From positions 186,001 to 250,000 of the forward strand of contig NZ_BBAS01000001.1 of the NCBI RefSeq assembly GCF_001311375.1: a stretch of 64,000 bases of DNA. Reading direction: 5' to 3'. Numbering within the stretch: position 1 is the stretch's first letter; each line of letters starts with the position of its first letter. This document shows, one piece after another, positions 38,262-47,683 of the stretch. Under the pieces are notes generated by a model that saw nothing but the letters and a program-made list of their open reading frames with translations, did not search any database and was not told the DNA's origin. Made by a program: the position numbers and the translations under genes. The DNA is from Limosilactobacillus equigenerosi DSM 18793 = JCM 14505. GTDB taxonomy: Bacteria; Bacillota; Bacilli; Lactobacillales; Lactobacillaceae.

Positions 38262-39710
38262 TTAAAGTTGTTCAATAAACCGTTGCCACCCAGCGGCCCC
38301 TTCATCATCACGCTTGAAGACACCAGCATCAGCTAGCACATCACTGAAGACTTGTGCGACGGCTTGTTCTAAGACTTCATCAACATTCGTCGGTGTAATC
38401 GTCGTCTGGGATTGTACTTCCTTGGCCCACGATAAATGACTAGCTGCAATTTCATTTGTTTCACCTAACCAGTAACGTTTCACTTCCGCCAATTCAGCTT
38501 TTAACCGTCCTGGTAAAATTGCCCGCCCCATAACTTCAATCAGGCCAATATTTTCTTTCTTGATGTGCCACAATTGTTCATGTGGGTGGAAAATTCCCAG
38601 TGGGTATTGCTCATTCGTACTGTTATCCCGCAAAACTAAATCTAAGACGAATAAATCACCTTGGCGATGCATAATTGGCGTCACCGTATGATGCCGTTCT
38701 TCGCCATCCCCAGCATCAATCATCAACATTGGATCGCTGTAATTTTGCCAGGTCGTCATAATATGCGTTCCTAGATTAATCAATGCCGTCGTATCCGTAC
38801 TTTGCAGGCGCAAGTCGCTCATTGGCCAATCAACGATTCCGGCCGTCACTTGCGGGTAAGCTGGAAAATCAACGGCTTGCTTAATAGGCGCCTTCATCAT
38901 TGGGAACGTATGCCGCCCACCTTGGTAGTGTTCATGAGCTAACATTGAGCCCCCGACAATTGGCAAATCGGCATTACTCCCAACAAAGTAATGTGGCAAT
39001 TGGCGTTCAATTTCAACCAAATTAACTAACGTCTGTTGATTAATTTTCATTGGTTGGTGTTCGCCTAACAAGAAAATACAATGTTCATTAAAGTAAGCAT
39101 ATGGCGAGTATTGGAAGCCCCATGTTTCGCCCCCAATGTTCATCCGAATAATCCGGTGATTCGTCCGGGAAGCATAACCTAGCCGGCCCCGATAACCTTC
39201 ATTTTCCATACACAAGGCACACTTCGGGTATTGATTGGCTGCTGCATGAGCCGCCGCCACAATTGCTTTCGGATCTTTTTCCGGCTTTGATAAATTAATC
39301 GTAATTTCGAGTTCATTCCCATCCGCTACCGTCCGGGTAAATTCGATATTTTTCTTAATCGCATCCGCCTTCACGTAATCCGTCTTGGTTTCTAAATCAT
39401 AAAACCAATCCGTCGCTTGTTGGGGACTAACCTGGGCTAAATTCCAAAAGTGTTCATTCACTTGCGCTGGTAATGGTGCTAAGAAATCATATAATTGATC
39501 ACTTAAAATCGTCCGCTCCGTAATCGAGTCCTCAATCTTTTCCCGGGAAATCGAGAGGTCAACTAACTGACTCACTAACTTACCAGCCTGGGTTGGCACA
39601 TCTTCATCACCAACTAACGCCCGTAATTGATTCATCACATAATTCCGATCAAGCTCTTGATAGCGACCGCTAGCAATTACTTGATCACAAAAATCACTAA
39701 TTACACCCAT
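38262..39710 (-). CDS. galT: Galactose-1-phosphate uridylyltransferase, class II (Firmicutes type)
   Basis: 482 aa, intact; the length and sequence are those of the Firmicutes class, not the ~350-aa E. coli type. Family stretches include PKCALCMENEGYRGRLGYAS, ETWGFQYSPYAYFNEHCIFL, VGGSMLAHEHYQGGRHTFPM and LGIFHPHEQLWHIKKENIGL. It transfers UMP from UDP-glucose to galactose 1-phosphate. It is co-transcribed downstream of galK (24 nt apart). galE and galM are not in the window. Confidence 0.97.
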   Translation of the reverse strand: MGVISDFCDQVIASGRYQELDRNYVMNQLRALVGDEDVPTQAGKLVSQLVDLSISREKIEDSITERTILSDQLYDFLAPLPAQVNEHFWNLAQVSPQQATDWFYDLETKTDYVKADAIKKNIEFTRTVADGNELEITINLSKPEKDPKAIVAAAHAAANQYPKCALCMENEGYRGRLGYASRTNHRIIRMNIGGETWGFQYSPYAYFNEHCIFLLGEHQPMKINQQTLVNLVEIERQLPHYFVGSNADLPIVGGSMLAHEHYQGGRHTFPMMKAPIKQAVDFPAYPQVTAGIVDWPMSDLRLQSTDTTALINLGTHIMTTWQNYSDPMLMIDAGDGEERHHTVTPIMHRQGDLFVLDLVLRDNSTNEQYPLGIFHPHEQLWHIKKENIGLIEVMGRAILPGRLKAELAEVKRYWLGETNEIAASHLSWAKEVQSQTTITPTNVDEVLEQAVAQVFSDVLADAGVFKRDDEGAAGWQRFIEQL

Positions 39711-39734
39711 CGTTACATTACCTTCTTACATTCA

Positions 39735-40902
39735 CTAAATCTTGTGTGGACCATCCACAATTTCGGCATCGTAGAAACTTGCATCATAGCCGACGGTTTC
39801 CCGATAAATCTTCCCGACCTTTTCCTTTAAGGCTTCCGCTTGGTCTTTCTTCACAATCGCAATGGCGCTTCCAGCGAAACCACCACCAATCATCCGGGCC
39901 CCAAGGACCCCTGGTTGTTGCCAAGCCGCTTCGGCTAACGTATCTAATTCCGTGCCTGAAACTTCGTAATCAAAGTGCAAGGACACGTGCGATGCATTAA
40001 TTAAGCGTCCTAATTCATTTAAATCCCCGGCTTGCATTGCCTTCGTGGCCCGCAATGTCCGTTGATTTTCGGTTACTGCATGGCGAGCCCGCTTCAATAA
40101 GACGTCATCATTAATTAAGTATGAGTATTCATCTAACGTGTGTTCATCTAATTCACCCAAGGTTTGAATATCCAACTTTTGTTGCAGTCGCTTAACGGCT
40201 TCGTGACATTCAGCCACCCGATCATTATAAGCGGAACCAGCTAATGAGTGCTTTTTATTCGTACTCATAATGACAATTTCATAATCCCCGAGTTCCAATG
40301 GTAAGTATTGGTATTCTAACGTATTACAATCAAGGAAGATCGCATTATCTTTCTTCCCCATCCCGACCGCAAACTGGTCCATAATTCCAGAATTAAGACC
40401 AACAAAATCATTTTCCGTTTTTTTGGCCCAACTTAACTAACTCAATTGAATCAATCGCTAAGTCAAATTCGTCCCGTAAGACATTTCCCATTAATAATTC
40501 AATTGAAGCTGATGATGACAATCCCGACCCATATGGCAAGTTACCATAGACGTATAAATTAAACCCTCGGTCAATTTGCTTAAATTGAGCTCGCAAGTAC
40601 GTCAACATTCCCTTGAAGTAATTTGCCCACGTCCGACTAGCCTCCGTTTCTGGTTGGTCATCAGTTAACGCAAAGACTACTTCATCGCCTTCCATATTAC
40701 CTGAATATAAGTGAACTTCTTGGTCATCCCGAAAACCAAAGGCTCCATATGTCCCTAAACTAATCGCACAGGGGAACACATGTCCACCGTTGTAATCAGT
40801 ATGTTCACCAATCACATTAATCCGTCCTGGTGAGAAAAAGACATCTGCCCCTTCCGTGCCAAATTGTGTTTGGTAAGCTGCTAAAATTTCTGCTTTTTCC
40901 AT
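39735..40902 (-). CDS. galK: Galactokinase, one frameshift
   Basis: About 388 aa. Start ATG 40902 with GAAGGTGA upstream. Motif 1 is [20 protein letters not shown], the GHMP ATP loop [15 protein letters not shown], and the C-terminal motif 3 [20 protein letters not shown]. The frame breaks at T7 40418-40424; six restores [20 protein letters not shown], then [19 protein letters not shown] with the catalytic aspartate. It phosphorylates galactose, the first Leloir step. Upstream promoter with cre. Break likely artefactual. Confidence 0.95.
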
Positions 40903-40941
40903 TTCATTCACCTTCAATTAACTTATTTTTAGTCTGATTTA

Positions 40942-40984
40942 ATCTTACTCTGCTGTTTAACCAGCCGTCAAGATAGCGCTTACA
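40942..40984 (-). promoter_or_regulatory. galKT promoter with cre-like site
   Basis: On the minus strand TTGACG (40966-40971) and TAAGAT (40942-40947) are 18 nt apart. TGTAAGCGCTATCT (40971-40984) directly upstream matches the cre consensus at 13 of 14 positions. Confidence 0.6.
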
Positions 40985-41059
40985 TTTTCGTGGTTTTTTT
41001 TACCGTTATGCGCCATTTAGTATTACAATAAAATTATTAAGTATGAAAGGATCGACCCT

Positions 41060-41851
41060 ATGACGCAACGTATCTTATCAATTACCAGTGGCGAAAACTT
41101 TCGTGATCTTGGTGGTTACCAAACAACTGACGGCCGGCATTTAAAGTGGCGCAAGCTAATCCGTTCGGGGGCCCTTGGCAAACTTGATGACCACGACCAA
41201 GCCAAGCTCGCCGCTTTAAACGTTAAATACGATATTGATTTCCGCTCCCCCGCTGAAGTGAAGCAATTACCTGATCATGTGCCTAGTACGGCTCAATTTC
41301 ACCATGAACCAGTTTTTGGAACTGACTTAACAGAAGCTTCCAAAACCACGGCCGATCTCGATCAAGAACTGATGACGATTCCCAATCGCGGAGCCAGTCA
41401 TATGCAAGAAGTTTATCGGCAAATGACTCACCTTGATAGCTCACTAGTCGCTTATCGCAACTTCTTTAACTACCTCCTTAGTACGCCTGACGATGGTGCC
41501 TTACTCTTTCACTGTCAAGCCGGAAAAGATCGCACCGGCTTTGGCGCTTACTTGGTTTTAAGTGCCCTGGGCGTTGATTTTGAAACGATTCAACAAGATT
41601 ACTTATTAACCAACACTACGACGAGCGACTGGGTTACTAATAAGCTCGCTGAATTACGCGCAGCGGGCCATTCTGAGACGTTTGTAAACAATTACGCCCA
41701 ATTAGCTGGTGTAGACGAAAGTTATCTCCACGCGGCCACCAGCGCTATTCAGGCGCAATATGGTTCGGTCAACCAATTTTTAACTGACGCTTTACAACTC
41801 AGCAATCACGATTTACGTGATTTGCAGTCGCTCTACTTAACTGACAACTAG
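41060..41851 (+). CDS. Tyrosine/dual-specificity phosphatase (Y_phosphatase3 family)
   Basis: 263 aa. It opens with the family's SGENFRDLGGYQTTDGRHLK. The general-acid region is VKYDIDFRSPAEV and the P-loop LLFHCQAGKDRTGFGAYLVL (HCxxGxxR pattern with catalytic Cys). Bacterial members act on phosphotyrosine or phosphoinositide-like substrates. It is first in a three-gene run with a PEBP-like protein and a 75-aa protein. The ATG follows GAAAGGATCG. In vivo substrate unknown. Confidence 0.88.
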   Translation: MTQRILSITSGENFRDLGGYQTTDGRHLKWRKLIRSGALGKLDDHDQAKLAALNVKYDIDFRSPAEVKQLPDHVPSTAQFHHEPVFGTDLTEASKTTADLDQELMTIPNRGASHMQEVYRQMTHLDSSLVAYRNFFNYLLSTPDDGALLFHCQAGKDRTGFGAYLVLSALGVDFETIQQDYLLTNTTTSDWVTNKLAELRAAGHSETFVNNYAQLAGVDESYLHAATSAIQAQYGSVNQFLTDALQLSNHDLRDLQSLYLTDN

Positions 41852-41863
41852 GAGGTTTTTCTC

Positions 41864-42367
41864 ATGCAAATTAGTGTTCCCTTAAATGACCATCAATTAT
41901 TAGATGATCGCTTTGGTAAATATGCCACCGAAATGATTGCTGACCATCCGGTTCGTTCTTTTCCGATTACGATTACCGATGCCCCAGCTAACACGCAGGC
42001 CTTCGCCTTATCATTCATTGATTATGATGCGGTCCCGGTCAGTGGCTTTGCTTGGATTCACTGGTTAGCTACCGACATTCCTGGCGATTGGCATACCATT
42101 CCAGAAAATGCCAGCCAAGAACTCGCTGGCCAATTTATCCAAGGTAACAACAGCAATGCCGGTGGGCTTGTTAATGGTAATCCGAACATTACCACCGGCT
42201 ATGTTGGTCCCCAACCACCCGATCAAACTCACCAATATACTTTAGTTGTCTACGCGCTTGATCAACCATTAAAGTTAACTCCTGGTTTTTGGTATAACGA
42301 ATTCCGGCGCGCCGTGGCTGAACACACGTTAGCACAAGCAACCCTTGAGTTACCAAGTCGCGCCTAG
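41864..42367 (+). CDS. YbhB/PEBP-family (Raf-kinase-inhibitor-like) protein
   Basis: 167 aa. The PEBP core is visible as FALSFIDYDAVPVSGFAWIH, then WLATDIP, followed by NSNAGGLVNGNP and YVGPQPPDQTHQYTLVVYAL, matching the ligand-pocket strands D-x-D and PPxxxHxY of the family. No signal peptide. The function of the bacterial members is poorly known. It lies 12 nt downstream of the phosphatase with GGAGG, and another small gene follows. Confidence 0.85.
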   Translation: MQISVPLNDHQLLDDRFGKYATEMIADHPVRSFPITITDAPANTQAFALSFIDYDAVPVSGFAWIHWLATDIPGDWHTIPENASQELAGQFIQGNNSNAGGLVNGNPNITTGYVGPQPPDQTHQYTLVVYALDQPLKLTPGFWYNEFRRAVAEHTLAQATLELPSRA

Positions 42368-42391
42368 ATAAACATTAAGGAGGTCCTTTTT

Positions 42392-42619
42392 ATGCCAACG
42401 CGAATTTTCTTTAACCCAGCCGATTCAATTGCCAATATCAACGACTACAACGAAGCCGTCCGGCAAGGGCAAATTTACCATGAAAAACATCAACAATCAG
42501 AATTAGTAATTGCAAAAAACGAAGCCAACGAAGAGTATGCGATCTTCTACGCCCATGACCAAGCCACGCCGCAAGCTGATCATGCCCAACCATATCACGA
42601 ACACCATCGGATTAAATAA
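42392..42619 (+). CDS. Small hypothetical protein (75 aa)
   Basis: 75 aa with AAGGAGG upstream, third gene of the phosphatase operon. Sequence begins MPTRIFFNPADSIANINDYN and ends HAQPYHEHHRIK; it is hydrophilic with a His-rich tail and no membrane segment. Not recognised. A role with the PEBP protein or phosphatase is possible from position only. Confidence 0.65.
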   Translation: MPTRIFFNPADSIANINDYNEAVRQGQIYHEKHQQSELVIAKNEANEEYAIFYAHDQATPQADHAQPYHEHHRIK

Positions 42620-42627
42620 TCATTCCC

Positions 42628-42798
42628 TAAAAAAGAGGCTGCGACATAAGCCAGACAACCTCTTTTAAAATCGAACAGCGCAGTACGCGAATGGGCTCGC
42701 AACGTCGGAAATCCGAACGTTGCGAGCCCTATTCGCGCTTGCGGGGGCGTGAAGACGAAATAAAATTTATCAATTTTATTTCTGTCACGCTCCCTTTT
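42628..42798 (-). repeat. Dispersed structured repeat, copy 2
   Basis: Inverted counterpart of 38087-38255. Read on the minus strand it starts just after the stop of the 107-aa gene and ends in an AAAGAGG/CCTCTTT hairpin with T run. Compared with copy 1, the first stem carries A-T in place of C-G and the second G-C in place of A-T, at paired positions on both arms. Confidence 0.85.
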
Positions 42799-43120
42799 AT
42801 CTTCCGCCAACTAATTTGGTCACTTGTTGCGCTAAATAGTCTTGGAATTGGTCAGCATCCGTTTTAAATCCCGTAACTAAATCTGGTTCATAGATAATCA
42901 TCCCGACTAAATCACCCATAAAATCAGTAATTTGTAGGCCTTTATCCGTTAGTTTCGCATCATCGTAATGACCATCTAATTCATGGTCGAGCATCGCTTG
43001 AACATTATCAACAATCGCTTGCTTGATAACAGCTTCTAAACTTACTTCATTCCCCCGCACTTGTTGTTGGGCGACCTTCATGGCGGCTTCTTCTAAATTA
43101 ACTGGAATTTCAATACTCAT
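42797..43120 (-). CDS. Hypothetical protein (107 aa)
   Basis: Starts at ATG 43120 with GGAGG upstream; a 22-residue upstream extension has no RBS and is rejected. Sequence MSIEIPVNLEEAAMKVAQQQ, then VRGNEVSLEAVIKQAIVDNV, is acidic and helical, and it ends AQQVTKLVGGR. No domain recognised. It is followed at once by copy 2 of the structured repeat, and is divergent from the GreA-like gene. Confidence 0.65.
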   Translation of the reverse strand: MSIEIPVNLEEAAMKVAQQQVRGNEVSLEAVIKQAIVDNVQAMLDHELDGHYDDAKLTDKGLQITDFMGDLVGMIIYEPDLVTGFKTDADQFQDYLAQQVTKLVGGR

Positions 43121-43184
43121 TTGCCATCCTCCATTGCTTTTTTTTGTTATTATATACACAATTAACGCTTGAAAGGAAAAAAAC

Positions 43185-43655
43185 ATGGCTAAAATTTATT
43201 ATCAATACATGACGCAAGCGGGCTATGATGCAATTGAGCAACAAATTAGCGCTCTTAAACAGCAGCGGCCCGCCAAAGTGGCACGACTAAAGGCCGCCCG
43301 GGCCCTTGGCGACTTATCTGAAAACACTGAATATAGTACCGCCAAACGCGAATTACGCCATTTGGATAGTCGGCTCCGGTATCTCAATAAACAATTACAA
43401 TATGCTAAAATCATGACCCCAACTGATACCAAAACCGTCGAAATCGGGACCACCGTGACCATTACTTATTTAGATGACGCTGAAGAAGTAACTTATACCA
43501 TGGTTGGTCATCAAGAAGCTGATCTCGCTGAGCATAAATTATCCTATGCTTCGCCATTAGGTAGCGCCATTCTCCACCAACCAACCGATACAATTTGTAC
43601 AATTGTGGCCCCCGCCGGCACTTATCAAGTCAAAATTAATCATATTTCCCTCTAA
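43185..43655 (+). CDS. GreA/GreB-family transcript cleavage factor paralogue
   Basis: 156 aa. An N-terminal coiled coil of two helices (YDAIEQQISALKQQRPAKVA, then RLKAARALGDLSENTEYSTA) includes the tip motif GDLSENTEY with acidic residues like GreA's DLSENAEY. A C-terminal FKBP-like domain ends with SPLGSAILHQPTDTICTI. Family members rescue backtracked RNA polymerase. The sequence is divergent enough to suggest a second, accessory GreA-like factor. GAAAGG precedes the ATG. Confidence 0.85.
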   Translation: MAKIYYQYMTQAGYDAIEQQISALKQQRPAKVARLKAARALGDLSENTEYSTAKRELRHLDSRLRYLNKQLQYAKIMTPTDTKTVEIGTTVTITYLDDAEEVTYTMVGHQEADLAEHKLSYASPLGSAILHQPTDTICTIVAPAGTYQVKINHISL

Positions 43656-43766
43656 AGTTCCCAAGATGTCTTGATATTGATATCATAATGTAACTATAAT
43701 GTAACATTGTTAACTGCTTTAAGCTGCCATTTTTGTTTAGCTTAAAATCTAGAAAGGAACTTAACC

Positions 43767-45102
43767 ATGTCACTTAAGAGTTCATTTGCTGCTGGAGTTG
43801 GTCGCTTATCCTACTCCGTCTTACATGGGATTTTTAACCGCGGAAGTTCATTACCCGGTTTAATCGCCTTAAAAATCGATCCTGATATCTTATATCACTA
43901 CAAAGATCGGTATGATTTTGTCATTGTGGGAGGGACTAACGGGAAAACCACCGCAACGGCGTTAGCAGTCCAAGCCTTAAACCAAAAGTACGATGACGTC
44001 CTCTACAATCCGACGGGTTCTAACATGAAACGGGGAATTGCGACGATTTTCGTTTCTGCTCCTACCCCCAAGCAAAAGGCTTAGCCATCTTGGAAGTTGA
44101 TGAAGCCAATATCGTCCGGATTGTAAAATATTTTAAACCGAAGGCCTTTGTCTTCACGAACTTGTTCCGGGATCAATTAGATCGGTATAGTGAATTGTAC
44201 GCCACCTGGGACCGAATGTTAGCTGGGGTCCGAATGGCGCCGGAAGCAACCATCATCGCCAACGCTGATGACCCAATTTTCAATACGGTTGAGCTACCTA
44301 ACCCCCGCGTTTGGTACGGCTTTAACGACCAACCAAGTAGTGATTTAGAAGCCCCGGCCAACACCGATGGGGTCGTTTGTCCAAAATGTCACCACATTAT
44401 CCACTACGGATTTATCACTTATGGGGCTTAGGAAATTACTTCTGTCCGAACTGTGATCACCAACGCCCCGCGCTTGATTACCAAGTGACTGCCGTTGAAT
44501 CCACTACCACGACGAACTCAGTCGTTAAATTTGATGATTACGAATATACGATTCCAGTCGGTGGGGTCTACAACATCTACAACGCTCTGGCTGCCTACTC
44601 ATTAGCCCGGTTTATGAACGTTGACAAATCATCGATTAAGACCGCTTTTGAAACTAATCCTGAAATCTTCGGTCGCCAAGAAAAAGTTCAAATCGGCGAC
44701 AAGGAAATGGTTATTATCATGGTCAAGAACCAAATTGGGGTTGATACCGTCCTGGATATGATTAAGACGGACCCTGAACCATATTCATTTGCTTTCCTAT
44801 TAACTGCTTTACCAGCCGATGGGGAAGATACTTCCTGGATTTGGGACTGTAATTTTGAAACCTTACAAGACCAAGCTATCCCATATTACCTCGTCGGTGC
44901 CGAAAACTATCGCGATGCGGCGACCCGCTTTAAGTTTGGTGGGTTTACCGATGTGAAGGTTGAACCAGATCCCGCTAAATTAATCGATCGAATGCAAGAA
45001 ATTCCAACCAAGCGGTTATACGCCGTTGTTACGTATACTTCAATGCGGCAATTGCGGAAAGCCTTAGCAGATCGGAAATTAATTGACGGAGGGATGGAAT
45101 AA
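43767..45102 (+). CDS. murT: MurT-like Mur-ligase subunit of lipid II isoglutaminyl synthase, two frameshifts
   Basis: About 445 aa when joined near 44075 and 44425. ATP loop FVIVGGTNGKTTATALAVQA; EVDEANIVRIVKYFKPKAFV, then FTNLFRDQLDRYSELYATWD; a zinc-ribbon insertion with four Cys (VCPKCHHI and YFCPNCDH); and the DUF1727 C-terminal domain (ADGEDTSWIWDCNFE). MurT activates the D-glutamate of lipid II for amidation with GatD. In this copy the stretch before ADGEDTSWIWD reads LLTAL, where I recall LNDN-type residues in homologues. The stop overlaps the gatD start (TAATG). Confidence 0.85.
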
Positions 45103-45806
45103 TGGCGCAATACGAATTAAAACTCGCTCATTTATACGGTAACTTACTCAACACTTACGGTGACCTTGGCAATATCATGGCCCTCAAATACTACGGTCAA
45201 TTACTTGATATTGAAGTCACGAGTCAAATTATCAGTGTCGGCAATGATTTTAAAACCACCGACTTTGATCTAATCGTCCTCGGGGCTGGTCAAAAATATG
45301 AACAATCAATTGTCTTAGAAGATATCCCCACGAAAAAAGACGAACTTCACGCCTTTATCGAAGCTGGGAAACCAATGTTAGCGGTCGGTGAAGGGTTCCA
45401 ATTGCTCGGCCAATCATATTATGACCAACACCAAACTAAAGTCGCTGGGGCCGGTTTGTTATCACATCACAGTGAACTGCCCGCTAATGGCGAACCAATC
45501 CAAGGTGACCTTGTGATCAAAACCGCTGCCGGTCTTGAATTTCATGGTCATGAAAACCATGACTTAGAAACGTTCCTTGGTGCTGATCAAACTGCCTTAG
45601 GGACGGTTGTTACTGGAACCGGAAACAACCGCACTGATCAAAGCGAAGGTGCCATTTACAACCATACCTTCTGTACCAACCTCCACACGGTCCTTGACCA
45701 AAATGGGGAATTAGCTAAGCAAATGTTACTGATTGCCATAGCTAATAAATATCCTGATGCCGACTTAACACCGCAAGAACAAGTCATTATCGAACCAACT
45801 TATTAG
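45102..45806 (+). CDS. gatD: GatD-like glutamine amidotransferase subunit, catalytic Cys missing
   Basis: 234 aa, intact frame, translationally coupled to murT. The CobB/CobQ-type amidotransferase fold is recognisable: LAHLYGNLLNTYGDLGNIMA, LIVLGAGQKYEQS and EGAIYNHTFCTNLHTVL. The nucleophile elbow, normally (I/V)CGGYQ(F/L)LG, here reads AVGEGFQLLG: the Cys (Cys94 in S. aureus GatD) is glycine. The TNRLTGD-type segment with the conserved arginine is replaced by GEPIQGDLVI. It therefore should not release ammonia from glutamine. It may be a structural partner of MurT or a diverged paralogue with another function. Confidence 0.85.
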   Translation: MAQYELKLAHLYGNLLNTYGDLGNIMALKYYGQLLDIEVTSQIISVGNDFKTTDFDLIVLGAGQKYEQSIVLEDIPTKKDELHAFIEAGKPMLAVGEGFQLLGQSYYDQHQTKVAGAGLLSHHSELPANGEPIQGDLVIKTAAGLEFHGHENHDLETFLGADQTALGTVVTGTGNNRTDQSEGAIYNHTFCTNLHTVLDQNGELAKQMLLIAIANKYPDADLTPQEQVIIEPTY

Positions 45807-45810
45807 CATC

Positions 45811-45840
45811 AAAAAACCGCGCCTTGGAGCGCGGTTTTTT
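45811..45840. terminator. Bidirectional terminator, gatD and purine permease
   Basis: Perfect stem AAAAAACCGCGC with GCGCGGTTTTTT between convergent genes. Confidence 0.9.
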
Positions 45841-45841
45841 G

Positions 45842-47151
45842 TTAGTAATTTAAAATCCAAATAAAGCCAATAAACACAAAGAATAAGCCATACATTAATG
45901 GATGAACTTCTTTGCCCCGCTTAGCAAACAACATCGTAATTGGATACATAATAAAGCCTAATGACATTCCATCCGCGATACTGTAAGTTAACGGCATTCC
46001 CACCACAACTAAGAAGGCTGGAATCGCAATTTCTAACTTTTCCCAGGCAATCTTGCGTAAGTTTTGGGCCATCAAAACCCCAACAATAATTAAAGCCGGG
46101 GCCGTCACTTGACTCGTTACGACCGCTAACAGCGGTGAAAAGAACAAGGCTAATAAAAAACAAATCCCCGTCGTTACCGCCGCAAATCCGGACCGACCGC
46201 CAACGGCAATCCCCGCGGACGATTCAACATAAGCACCAACCGGTGAGGTTCCTAATAGCGATCCAACCATCATCCCCGTTGAATCGGCTAATAAGGCCTT
46301 CCCAACCCGCGGCATTTGATTATTCTTAATGTAACCTGCTTGTTGAGCTAACCCAACTAAGGTACCGGCAGTATCAAAAAAAACGTCACTAATAAAAAGG
46401 TTAACACCACCACCCATAATTGTAAGGTGTTAATTTCAGTCACATGGTGTAACGCCACCCCGAACGTAGGCGCTAAACTCGGCGCCGCACTCACCCAATG
46501 TGTTGGAACGGCGATTAGCCCCGTCACCATGCCAAAGATGGTTGCGATGACCATCCCAATAAAAATGGCTCCTGGAACTCGTAAAACCATTAACGCTGCC
46601 GTGACAATCAAACCGATAATCGTAATCCATGTACTAGGCGTACTAAATGACCCCAAGGTAACTACCGTTGACTTACTAGCCGCTACTAAGCCCCCTTGGT
46701 GTAAACCAATAAAGGCAATAAACATCCCAATCCCAGCGGAAATCGCAAATTTTAAATCCGCTGGAATCGCATTAATAATTGCTTCCCGCAATTTAAAAAT
46801 CGTAATTAACAAGAAGATAATTGAAGCAACAAACACCCCAGCTAAAGCCGTTTGCCAACTCACCCCCATCCCGACACAGACAGAATAAGCAAAGAAGGCA
46901 TTAATCCCTAAGGCCGGCGCAGACGCAATTGGATATTTCGCGACAATCCCCATCACAAAACAGGCAAAGGCACTCGCTAAGGCCGAGGCCGTAAATACCG
47001 CCCCAGGATTCATCTTAGCGGCACCCAACACACTCGGGTTAACAAATAAAATATACGCCATTGAAATAAACGTCGTAAATCCACCTAAAATTTCTTGGCG
47101 CCAGGACGTCTTTAACGTCGTAAATTCAAAATATGCTTGTAGTTGCTTCAC
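45842..47151 (-). CDS. AzgA/PbuG-type purine (adenine/guanine/hypoxanthine) permease, one frameshift
   Basis: About 435 aa. N terminus EILGGFTTFISMAYILFVNP, then SVLGAAKMNPGAVFTASALA, and the mid-protein SAPALGINAFFAYSVCVGMG are signatures of the AzgA-like branch of nucleobase transporters. The frame breaks at a run of eight T on the minus strand near 46380; adjusting it joins LQLWVVVLTFLLVTFF to DTAGTLVGLAQQAGYI. It imports purine bases with protons. No purine riboswitch was found upstream. Single gene. Confidence 0.88.
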
Positions 47152-47297
47152 AACTCAATCCTCCAACTTCTTTCAAAAAACTACAAGCCATATCTTACCG
47201 TGATTTCCGAATAATGTAAAGATAACAATTGGTTATTGTTCGAATTTAAAGCAAACATCTAATTTAAATCAACTTTTTCAGCCCCGTTAATACTGAT

Positions 47298-47624
47298 TTA
47301 ACCGATTGATTGTAGTTGAGTTTGGGCCTTTGCTAATAATGATGGTGCGACTTGCTGCGTTAAAATCCGTTGTAACGGCGTTTCTTCATGCCGCCGTTTA
47401 AATGGCCATTTTTCGGCTTTCACAATCACCACCGCTAGATTATTTTCGGTTAACGCCACTTGGCCAGGTTGCACAAATTTCCCCTTCGTATGCTTACCTT
47501 GGCGCCAAGTATGCACTAAAATCTGACCTTTGGGATCGGCTTTTAATTGATATTGACCAGAGTTATCCATTTGTAATGGAATCCCCCAATACTTAAAAAC
47601 TGGATATTGATCTTTCTTTCCCAT
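47298..47624 (-). CDS. Hypothetical protein (108 aa)
   Basis: 108 aa, ATG with AAGGAG. Basic: MGKKDQYPVFKYWGIPLQMD, HTWRQGKHTKGKFVQPGQVA, KAEKWPFKRRHEETPLQRIL. No membrane segment or known domain recognised. It is conserved-looking in composition and sits just upstream of nothing obvious (purine permease follows on the same strand after 147 nt). Function unknown. Confidence 0.6.
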   Translation of the reverse strand: MGKKDQYPVFKYWGIPLQMDNSGQYQLKADPKGQILVHTWRQGKHTKGKFVQPGQVALTENNLAVVIVKAEKWPFKRRHEETPLQRILTQQVAPSLLAKAQTQLQSIG

Positions 47625-47635
47625 TTCGCTACTCC

Positions 47636-47672
47636 TTAAAAAAACTCCTCAAGCCTTGTGGTTTGAGGAGTT
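47636..47672 (-). terminator. Terminator of efp
   Basis: On the minus strand AACTCCTCAAACC and GGCTTGAGGAGTT pair imperfectly and seven T or more follow. Confidence 0.8.
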
Positions 47673-47683
47673 AATGTTAATGA

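Noticed and set aside
46427-46888. 153-aa plus-strand ORF opposite the purine permease gene
   Set aside because: Antisense shadow of a conserved permease; no RBS, no recognisable protein.
47152-47297. Purine riboswitch ahead of the purine permease
   Set aside because: The conserved TAATGATATGG-like and TATCTACC-like junction elements are not present.
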